This document shows, piece by piece, positions 1 to 6,508 of a DNA stretch of 22,238 nucleotides. A program made the translations under genes and the position numbers. Positions within the stretch are counted from its first letter, which is position 1; each line of letters starts with the position of its first letter. A model generated the notes under the pieces. That model was not told the DNA's origin and did no database searches. It saw only the letters and a program-made list of their open reading frames with translations. This stretch comes from Phycisphaerae bacterium (GTDB lineage: Bacteria > Planctomycetota > Phycisphaerae > Phycisphaerales > SM1A02). The stretch is from assembly GCA_002690755.1 (NCBI GenBank), contig NZFT01000072.1, forward strand, positions 8,864-31,101. The letters are read 5' to 3'.

Positions 1-455
1 GAACCGCGGAATGACTCGGTGGGGCGGCGAATGCCGACGTCGAACAGGATTCGACCGAGGAAACCAGGGGCTCGATATCGGACGCCGCCTTCCAGTCGCC
101 AGGAGATCGGGGCGTCGAGGTCCACCCGCTCGGCGAGATCGGTGGGCAGGGGCATGGAGGCCGGAATCTCCATGGTGATCGACCGACCCGGGGGAATCGT
201 CTGGAGGGCCGCCCATCGGCCCTCGAAGACCCCCACGTCCTGCACGGTGAACACGTATTCGAACCGCTCGAGGGGGATGTCCTCGGTCCCGTCGTTGGCG
301 AGCCGGAGATCGATCCTGAACTGGGCGGCGTCGTCGGTCCTCGCCGTCGGCTTCGCCCCGGTCGTGGCGACCCGCGGCACCGCCCCGCATCCGACGGCGA
401 AGAGCATCGCCGAAAGCAGGAGGAGGGTGGGTGTGGGAACGGGTCGGAGGTTCAT
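1..455 (-). CDS. LEA14/WHy-like lipoprotein, partial (3' end outside window)
   Basis: The reading frame opens with ATG at 455 and is still open at base 1, giving 151 residues. The N-terminus is a short hydrophobic stretch (residues 9-22) ending in AVGC, a fair lipobox with Cys23, so it is probably a lipoprotein. Residues about 44-125 follow the pattern of LEA type 2 / WHy domains: a beta-rich segment with RLANDGTEDIPLERFEYVF, then a Gly-containing strand, then MEIPASMPLP. That family is related to desiccation-tolerance proteins, but its bacterial role is poorly defined and no enzymatic function is implied. The gene is divergent from the large propeller gene, with 45 bp between the starts. No strong ribosome binding site is visible. 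The lipoprotein call is fairly sure; the WHy call rests on pattern only. Confidence 0.6.
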   Translation of the reverse strand, partial: MNLRPVPTPTLLLLSAMLFAVGCGAVPRVATTGAKPTARTDDAAQFRIDLRLANDGTEDIPLERFEYVFTVQDVGVFEGRWAALQTIPPGRSITMEIPASMPLPTDLAERVDLDAPISWRLEGGVRYRAPGFLGRILFDVGIRRPTESFRG

Positions 456-473
456 GCTTCGCATACTGTACCG

Positions 474-492
474 GGAGGCGATGATCGCCTCC
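474..492. promoter_or_regulatory. Perfect inverted repeat between divergent genes
   Basis: GGAGGCGAT and ATCGCCTCC flank a single central base. As RNA the practical hairpin is a 7-bp GC-rich stem (GGAGGCG/CGCCTCC) with a 5-nt loop ATGAT. The left arm is a consensus Shine-Dalgarno, and a four-codon mini-ORF (ATG ATC GCC TCC TGA, 481-495) begins in the loop. It ends 8 bp before the ATG of the propeller gene. It could be a repressor operator serving both divergent genes or a translational control hairpin; the sequence alone does not decide. Confidence 0.4.
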
Positions 493-500
493 TGATCTCC

Positions 501-3500
501 ATGATGTACCCACTCAAGACCAAGCACGGACCCGTTTTCCGCCGACTTCGCGGCTGGGTTCGTCCCACCTGCGTGATCCCGATCCTGCTGGCCTCCACCA
601 CGACGGCGGTGGCCGGGCAGGTGGACGTCGCCGTGACCGTCGACGACTCCCCGGTGGCGACCCGGTCTTTGAACGAGGCGATGGTTCAGGCCACGGACAA
701 CCCGGCGCGGACCGCGGATCTTCTCGGGTCGCTGCTCGACGAATACGGGATCCGTCTCGTCGAGACGGATCAGCCGGGGCGATTCGCGTCCGTCCGGGAC
801 GAGGCGATCAGGATCCTCCGTTCCGACGCCGCGGTGCTGGCGGCGTGGCGTCGTGAGATGTCCGCCGAGGCGGCACGTCTGCTGGATGCGGGGGAACCGG
901 GCGCGGCGTTCGACCGTCGTCCGCTGACCGATGCCGGCCTCGAGTCCGGGCTGCGACTCGCACAGGTGGCGGTGGAGTCGGGAAGGCCGCTGGCGGGAAT
1001 CGCCATGCTCGATGAGCTCGAATCCTGGCCCGGAGCCTCCGAAGATCGGCGTCGTTTCCTGATTCTTCGGGGACTCGGATGCGTGGCGGCGTTGCGGAGC
1101 GAGGTCCCCCCTCGTGACCGCGCGGATCTGGCATCGATGCTGGAACGGGTCGCGGGCGAACTCGCCGTGCTGGACGAGGACGCCGCGGCGATGATCCGTC
1201 GCATCGGAACGACCGCGGGCCCCGTGGTCGGCCGGGAGCGTCCGGATCTCGCATCGATCCGCGATGCGGACTGGACCCGGATCTGGGAGGAGCCGCTCCT
1301 CGACACGCTGTATCGCCGTCGCTACTTCGACTCCGTCGATGGCCGCGCCTTTTCCGAGACGAACGCAAGAAGAGCGAGTTCTTCGGCATCGAGCATGACG
1401 ACGGTGCCCGTGGTGCACGGGGATCTCGTGCTCGTGAACGAGGGGTTCCTGATCCGGGGATTCGATCGATACACCGGTCGCATGCGCTGGTTCCGGGACT
1501 TCGGCGTGTCGCGCGGCATGCGACCGAGCGGGACGCCCGGCGATCTCGGAGAGATCGTGATCGAGGGCGACGCGGCGTTCACGGTGGTCGGACACGCGTT
1601 CGGCGCCGGACGAGAGGGTTCCGGAGAGATCCTTCGATTCGACCCGGAGACCGGACTGGAACGATGGCGGATCAAGCCCGAGCGGTTGTTCGAGGATGGC
1701 TCGCTCGACGGCTCGTTCATCTCCGGTCCACCGTTGCCGCTCGGGGACATCGTCGCCGTTCCGCTTCGCAAGTCGAACACCAGGCTCGAGACCATCGAGT
1801 ACGTGCTCGCGATCGATCAGGCCGATGGTGGACTGCGCTGGCTCCGGCCGATCGCGTCGAGCGGTGGTGTCCGGATGGGCGGAGCGCGGACGTTCGCTCG
1901 CCTCGCCGCGTACGACGGGGACGTCGTGGTCTCCTCCGCCGCGGGTGCCATCGCACGGCTCGAAGCTCGAAACGGTCGGATCCGATGGCTCCGTCGCGAA
2001 GAAGTGCCGCTGCGGGCGCCGAGAAACTCCTCGATGCCCTGGGAGATCGCCGGGCCGGTGGTGCTCGACGTCGGCATCGCGACGTTGGATCCCGCCGGGC
2101 AGCACTGGCTGCTGCTCGACCCGGAGACCGGGGAGGTCCTGGTCCGTCGGCCGATCGGGCCCGGAACCGTCGCGGGGTCGGTCCAATATCTGCTCGCTTT
2201 TTCCGATCCGTCCGAAGATCGTGATCTCCTGCTGGCGATCGGCAGCGAAATCGTCGCGCTCGATCCCTCGACCGGCGAGGCCCCGGTCTGGAAGCTTCTG
2301 ACCTCGGTCATCGACGCGGTGGGTCGGAAGCTCGCCGTGGCGGAGGACTGGGTGAGCGGCGTTCGTGGAAGGGTGACGGTCGTTCCGGGCGGGGTGCTGG
2401 TGCCGTACCTCGACGTGCTTGCCGTGATCGACGGTCGCACCGGCGTGGTGGATCGCGTCATTCGAATTCCGGATGGCGGCAACACCCTCGCGACGCGAAC
2501 GGGAATCTTCGCCGCCGGCGACGATCGACTGGTCGCCTACATGCCACTCGTGGAAGCGCTCGCGACCTTGCGGGATCGGGTTCGAAGATTCCCCGATGCG
2601 ATCGTCCAGGCGCTCGCCCTGCTGGAACTCGCAGGCGGCCTCGGCGACCGGACGCTGGTGCTCGAAGCGGCCGAGGCGGCGGTGGGTGGTCTCGCCCGGG
2701 TCCCGGATCCGATCCTGCGAACGGAACTTCTGGATCGTCTGCTCGAATCGGTGGAATCGTCGACCGACCCGCGGGACGGGGAACGGCTCCTCGAACTGGC
2801 GTCGGAAGTCGCGACCACGCCCGAGGGGCGTGTTCGACGGCAGCTCGCGTTGGGCGACTGGATGTCACGGCAGGGCCGCGTCGAAGATGCGGTCGAAGCC
2901 TGGGCCATCATCCTCGAGTCGACGGCCCTGGCGACGGTGGTGATCGAGGCCGACGCCGACGTGGTCACCACGGGCGGGGGCTTCGCACGTTCGCGGATTC
3001 TCGCGTCGCAGCGGGCGACGCCGTCGGTGCGGACGTTGACCGATCGCCGTGGGATGTATCTGTTCGAGGGGATGCTCGCCCAACGTGGTACCGCCGAGGA
3101 CTTCATCTCCGTCGTTCGACGCTTTCCCGGCACCCGAGGGGCCCTGCGGGCCGGACGTCGGGCGATCGAGATTCTTCGGGATGAAGGTCGGCCCCTCGAG
3201 GCCGCGGCGGTCGCACGGATCGTTACGCGTGATCTCGATCCGCGGGATCCCCGACTGAAGGAACTCCTCGGCTTCACGGCGGAGATCGCCCTTGAAGCCG
3301 GTCGTCCATCATTGGCGAAGGCCCTCGATCCCGAGTCGGCGGATGCCGACCAGGGGACGCCGCTCACCGGATGGCCGGCGGTGGATCCCCGGACTCGGGC
3401 GCCCCGGCGTCCGATCCTGGGGGGAACGCCCCGCAATCTGCGACTGGTCCCGGGCGTCCTCGTCACCGAGCATCCCGCGGCGGCGTTGGAGTCTCCGACG

Positions 3501-4724
3501 GATGCGGTGCTGGTGGTCGAGGAGGAAGGCCGGACGCTTGCTCGACGCTCGGCCGACGGTCTCGCGGTCGAGTGGCGGCTTCCACTCGCCGGCAACGGCG
3601 TCGAGATCCTCCGGTACGAGCCGGAGCTCCTGATCTGGGAGGGGGGGGATCTTCGTGATCCTCAATTGAGCGCGGTCGATCCGGCGACCGGCGAGTTGTT
3701 GTGGTCGACCGTGCGGGCGAGTTCCCTCCTGCCGGCACCCGCGCGACTGGTGGTCGGGGCGGATGGCTTTCTTCCCGACAGCACACCATTCCTTCCATTC
3801 GAAATGCTTCCGGTTCCGGTCGACGACGGCGTCGTCCTCGCACGCCGGGACGGCGATCTGGTGAAGATCGAGGCAGGTGACGGCCGGACGGTGGCATGGG
3901 CCCGTGAGGACGTCCTCGATCGAATCTACGACGTCCATCGCGCGGGCGGCCTCATCCACATCCGTGGTGCTTCCATCGGCGTCAGCGGGGACTCCGTCGG
4001 CACGATCGTGAGTCTGGATCCCGTCGATGGAAGTACCGTCCACGAGACCAGCGTGCCTGGTGGTGAGATTCGCTGGCTCGTCACGGATCCGCTGGGGCGA
4101 CTGGCGGTCGGATCGACGCGATCGGTGACGGTCGTCGACCCGAACGAGGCGATTCTCGGCGGGGGTGATCGGTGGTCCCGTTCCGATCCGCGTCTGCTGG
4201 GGTCGGAAATCGCCTGGTTCGACGATGGCCGACTCGTGGTCGTGGATGATCGGGGCGTTCCGGTGGCGTTCGACGTCGACCGTGGCGGAATCGACGATGG
4301 TCGTTGGAAACTACCCGCGGATTCGGACTGGATACCCGGTGGCGTCGCCAGATCGGTCCACGACGGGACCCGTCGGTTCCTCGCGTATCGAGATCGCCTT
4401 CTGCTCTTCGACCCGCAGGGCGAAATCACCGGTGTCGACCGGATCGCCGATGTGAATCGCATGGATTGGGAGCTCCTGCCGACCCGTGACGGCGTCCGCC
4501 TGATCTCCCAGCGGCCCGGTCGCGGTCGCTACACCTTCCGAGTCTTCGATCTCGACCCCGAGGCGGGTCTCCGAATCTCCGCGGCTCCCTTCGAAGTCGA
4601 GCCGACCGCCGCCAGATATCAACGAGCCCACGCCATCGACGGCTGGCTGCTCTTCGCGACGGATCGCGAGATCAACGCCGTCCCACTTCCCGTGGATGAA
4701 TCCCGGACGAACCCGGTCCCTTGA
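501..4724 (+). CDS. Exported 1407-aa double PQQ-like beta-propeller protein with helical repeats
   Basis: A positively charged N-terminus and hydrophobic segment ending TAVAGQ (to about residue 40) look like a signal peptide, so the protein is probably periplasmic or cell-surface. Residues 45-280 are helical and TPR-like. Residues about 300-660 carry PQQ/BamB-type propeller strands, seen as recurring units such as IRGFDRYTGRMRWFRD, LRFDPETGLERWRI, LARLEARNGRIRWLR-like and LLLDPETGEVLVRR. Residues about 680-960 are again helical with a TPR-like look. Residues about 980-1400 form a second, weaker propeller (LSAVDPATGELLW, IVSLDPVDGSTVHE). Such proteins usually act as scaffolds or bind quinone cofactors; no catalytic residues could be assigned. 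ATG 501 is followed directly by a second ATG at 504, and there is no convincing Shine-Dalgarno apart from the one buried in the upstream dyad. It is separate from the T2SS cluster and on the opposite strand. Confidence 0.85.
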   Translation: MMYPLKTKHGPVFRRLRGWVRPTCVIPILLASTTTAVAGQVDVAVTVDDSPVATRSLNEAMVQATDNPARTADLLGSLLDEYGIRLVETDQPGRFASVRDEAIRILRSDAAVLAAWRREMSAEAARLLDAGEPGAAFDRRPLTDAGLESGLRLAQVAVESGRPLAGIAMLDELESWPGASEDRRRFLILRGLGCVAALRSEVPPRDRADLASMLERVAGELAVLDEDAAAMIRRIGTTAGPVVGRERPDLASIRDADWTRIWEEPLLDTLYRRRYFDSVDGRAFSETNARRASSSASSMTTVPVVHGDLVLVNEGFLIRGFDRYTGRMRWFRDFGVSRGMRPSGTPGDLGEIVIEGDAAFTVVGHAFGAGREGSGEILRFDPETGLERWRIKPERLFEDGSLDGSFISGPPLPLGDIVAVPLRKSNTRLETIEYVLAIDQADGGLRWLRPIASSGGVRMGGARTFARLAAYDGDVVVSSAAGAIARLEARNGRIRWLRREEVPLRAPRNSSMPWEIAGPVVLDVGIATLDPAGQHWLLLDPETGEVLVRRPIGPGTVAGSVQYLLAFSDPSEDRDLLLAIGSEIVALDPSTGEAPVWKLLTSVIDAVGRKLAVAEDWVSGVRGRVTVVPGGVLVPYLDVLAVIDGRTGVVDRVIRIPDGGNTLATRTGIFAAGDDRLVAYMPLVEALATLRDRVRRFPDAIVQALALLELAGGLGDRTLVLEAAEAAVGGLARVPDPILRTELLDRLLESVESSTDPRDGERLLELASEVATTPEGRVRRQLALGDWMSRQGRVEDAVEAWAIILESTALATVVIEADADVVTTGGGFARSRILASQRATPSVRTLTDRRGMYLFEGMLAQRGTAEDFISVVRRFPGTRGALRAGRRAIEILRDEGRPLEAAAVARIVTRDLDPRDPRLKELLGFTAEIALEAGRPSLAKALDPESADADQGTPLTGWPAVDPRTRAPRRPILGGTPRNLRLVPGVLVTEHPAAALESPTDAVLVVEEEGRTLARRSADGLAVEWRLPLAGNGVEILRYEPELLIWEGGDLRDPQLSAVDPATGELLWSTVRASSLLPAPARLVVGADGFLPDSTPFLPFEMLPVPVDDGVVLARRDGDLVKIEAGDGRTVAWAREDVLDRIYDVHRAGGLIHIRGASIGVSGDSVGTIVSLDPVDGSTVHETSVPGGEIRWLVTDPLGRLAVGSTRSVTVVDPNEAILGGGDRWSRSDPRLLGSEIAWFDDGRLVVVDDRGVPVAFDVDRGGIDDGRWKLPADSDWIPGGVARSVHDGTRRFLAYRDRLLLFDPQGEITGVDRIADVNRMDWELLPTRDGVRLISQRPGRGRYTFRVFDLDPEAGLRISAAPFEVEPTAARYQRAHAIDGWLLFATDREINAVPLPVDESRTNPVP

Positions 4725-4749
4725 CGATTCGGGTTTGATCGGGCATAAA
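4721..4749 (+). promoter_or_regulatory. Sigma70-like promoter candidate for the acidic-protein gene
   Basis: TTGACG (4721-4726) and CATAAA (4744-4749) are separated by 17 bp. They match 5/6 of the -35 and 4/6 of the -10 consensus. The -35 overlaps the stop codon of the propeller gene. A start of transcription near 4756 would leave about 80 nt of leader before the ATG at 4836. AT-rich hexamers are scarce in this GC-rich window, which adds some weight. Confidence 0.45.
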
Positions 4750-4835
4750 ACGCACCATTGGATTCGGACGGTAAGCCGCCGATGGCGTGCTCGTCCGGTT
4801 CCGTCGAGTTTCCGTGACCGAGAAGGACTGGTTGC

Positions 4836-5258
4836 ATGAAGACGATTTTCAACGAGACCGAGCCCACGACCACATCCCTCATTCCCGCCGTCGATCGAGT
4901 CGAAGACCTCGCCGGTTTCGGCCTGGACGAGGCGATCGCGGGTACCGCGATCCTCGCCGCACCGTGGGGTGAAGGGGACGACGAGGAAGACGATTACGCA
5001 GGAATCTACGACGACGACGAGGACGACGACGAGGACGACGACGAGGACGACGACGACGACGAGGACGAGGAAGAGGACGACGACGACGAGGGCATGGGAA
5101 AGAAGAAGCGTCGGGGAATCGACGACGAAGACCGCGATGAGGATGAAGAGGAGAAGGAGATCTACGGGGACGACGATGAAGAGGAAGAGGAAGACGACGA
5201 CGACTTTCTCGACGACGACGAAGACGACGACGACGACGACGAAGACGACGAGCTCTAG
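4836..5258 (+). CDS. Hyper-acidic low-complexity protein, 140 aa
   Basis: The ATG at 4836 is preceded by AAGGA at 4823-4827 with 8-nt spacing, a good translation start. Residues 1-44 are ordinary (ending TAILAAPW), with no signal peptide or membrane segment. Residues 45-140 contain 71 Asp/Glu out of 96, in runs such as DDDEDDDEDDDE, interrupted by one basic patch KKKRR (residues 89-93) and a few aromatics. The protein should be intrinsically disordered, strongly negative and able to bind divalent cations or basic proteins; all of that follows from composition. No homologous family is recognised and no function is assigned. It has its own promoter candidate, is co-directional with the propeller gene and is convergent with the T2SS cluster. 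Most Asp codons are GAC, so the DNA is a near trinucleotide repeat. It could be a spurious ORF, but the Shine-Dalgarno, the promoter and the normal N-terminus argue for a real gene. Confidence 0.7.
   Translation: MKTIFNETEPTTTSLIPAVDRVEDLAGFGLDEAIAGTAILAAPWGEGDDEEDDYAGIYDDDEDDDEDDDEDDDDDEDEEEDDDDEGMGKKKRRGIDDEDRDEDEEEKEIYGDDDEEEEEDDDDFLDDDEDDDDDDEDDEL
5010..5090 (+). repeat. GAC/GAG trinucleotide-repeat tract
   Basis: This is an almost uninterrupted string of GAC and GAG codons within the acidic-protein gene; a second similar tract lies at about 5205-5250. Such in-frame triplet tracts can change length by slippage without breaking the frame. Confidence 0.7.
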
Positions 5259-5300
5259 CCGGCGCCCGGGCCGGTAGTCGGATCAGATTTTCGGGATGGC

Positions 5301-5333
5301 GATTCGGTCCCGGGCCCGTTGGGCAGACGAATC
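5301..5333. other. Hairpin between convergent genes
   Basis: GATTCG (5301-5306) pairs with CGAATC (5328-5333), enclosing a second stem GCCC/GGGC (5314-5317/5321-5324). It begins 2 bp beyond the stop of the propeller-type lipoprotein gene, where the T2SS transcript should end. No T-tract follows on the minus strand, so it is not a standard intrinsic terminator. A smaller GC-rich stem, CCGGC/GCCGG at 5259-5274, follows the acidic gene's stop on the other side. One or both may help end the two convergent transcripts. Confidence 0.3.
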
Positions 5334-5335
5334 GA

Positions 5336-6508
5336 TCAGTCGGCGTCGCGGAGACGCGCGAGCAGCATTTCAAAACGGCCTGAACCCGGTCGGAGCAGAA
5401 GGATCGGATCGGTCTCGATCCCGGATCTTCGGGGAATCGCCAGCGTCTCCGCGAGTCGGATCCTCGCCGGTAGAAGCCCGCCGGATGGCGCGAGTTCCAC
5501 GAGCAGCACGCCGTCATCGGTCGCCGCGATCCCTCGATTCTCATCGAGCATCGACGCGACGATCACGCCTTCGGGGAACGGGCGAGCGAGATCCCGTTCC
5601 GGCGACCATTCGACCAACCGCTGCAGGTCAGGGTGCAGAAAGATGATCCGGGGCGGACCACCGGGCGGGGACGCCTCGATGCCGATCTGAGGGGAGAGCA
5701 TCGCGTGAACGAGTCGTTCGTTGGTCCGGATCGAGATGGGATGGGTGATCATCCCGTCCCGGAACCGATCTTCGTCCGTGAGCCGTGACCAGCCGAGCTC
5801 GACCGTGCCATCGCCGCGTCGCAATGCGAAGATCGTCCGGCCGTCGTCGGCGAGCACCGGGTCGATCCAGGATCGTTCGAACCGTCGCTCCAGTCGCCAG
5901 TCAGGCTCGTCCGGTCGACGCACCATGAGGTCGAAGGACGAATCCTCGACACGACGTCGGCTCCAGGCAAGCGTTCCGTCCGGACCATTGGTCGCGAAGG
6001 CATTGACGAATTCATCGTCGACGAGCCAGGTCGGTTCTCCGTCGGACCATGAGACGCGGCCGATTCGACGGGTTCCGTCGCGGCGTTGCTCCTCGATCAG
6101 GAATCCGTTCGCATCGGCGCCGCGTCCAAGGAGCCAGGGGCCGCGAACCGTGCGCACCCGTTCGACCGCGTCAGGCGTGATTCGGAGGATCTCGATCCGC
6201 ACCACCGAGGAAGGGCGGGCGGCAGGCTCCGCGAGAACGGCGGGCCAGGTCGGCGGAGCACCGCTGCGGACCGCGAGAAACCGACCGTCGGGCGAGGACA
6301 GGGGAATCGAGAAGTCGTCGTAGTCGACCTCCCCGATCCGGCGCCAGGTCATCTCGGCGGAGACGTCGTTCGGGTCGAGGGAGTCCTTCTGCTCGGACCG
6401 CTCGGGGGTGATGAATCTCCCCGGGGTTCGTCCCACTTCACGAGTGACGACGCACCCCGAGGTCATCGCCGCGAGCAGGACCGCCCCGACGACCTTCCCG
6501 AAGGTCAC
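5336..6508 (-). CDS. Propeller-type lipoprotein coupled to gspD
   Basis: This is a 390-aa protein starting with GTG at 6508; GTGA overlaps the gspD stop by 4 bp, so its translation is probably coupled to the secretin. Residues 5-19 form a lipoprotein signal ending TSGC (Cys19). The next residue is Val rather than Asp, which by the enterobacterial rule favours the outer membrane. Several WD40/TolB-like (PD40) strand patterns are visible: LSSPDGRFLAVRSG (about 70-84), GPDGTLAWSRR, LADDGRTIFALRRGDG and LDENRGIAATDDGVLLVEL. It is therefore probably a small beta-propeller anchored to the outer membrane. It is the last gene of the T2SS cluster. Its position and coupling suggest a role with GspD in assembly or anchoring, but it does not resemble known pilotins (GspS, AspS) in length or type. 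Function is inference; lipoprotein status and propeller fold are moderately sure. Confidence 0.75.
   Translation of the reverse strand: MTFGKVVGAVLLAAMTSGCVVTREVGRTPGRFITPERSEQKDSLDPNDVSAEMTWRRIGEVDYDDFSIPLSSPDGRFLAVRSGAPPTWPAVLAEPAARPSSVVRIEILRITPDAVERVRTVRGPWLLGRGADANGFLIEEQRRDGTRRIGRVSWSDGEPTWLVDDEFVNAFATNGPDGTLAWSRRRVEDSSFDLMVRRPDEPDWRLERRFERSWIDPVLADDGRTIFALRRGDGTVELGWSRLTDEDRFRDGMITHPISIRTNERLVHAMLSPQIGIEASPPGGPPRIIFLHPDLQRLVEWSPERDLARPFPEGVIVASMLDENRGIAATDDGVLLVELAPSGGLLPARIRLAETLAIPRRSGIETDPILLLRPGSGRFEMLLARLRDAD

Noticed and set aside
19..495. Plus-strand open frame opposite the WHy-like lipoprotein
   Set aside because: Basic, low-information translation; the minus strand gives a lipoprotein signal and a recognisable domain pattern.
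5010..5250. Possible CRISPR or tandem-repeat array
   Set aside because: Only triplet periodicity inside a coding frame, with no repeat-spacer structure.
5259..5335. Intrinsic terminators between the convergent genes
   Set aside because: GC-rich stems are present but no T-tract follows on either strand, so they are listed only as hairpins.
4879..5544. Arg-rich minus-strand frame opposite the acidic gene
   Set aside because: Poly-Arg is what the complement of GAC/GAG repeats gives in this frame. It also crosses into the lipoprotein gene, and the sense frame has the promoter and ribosome binding site.
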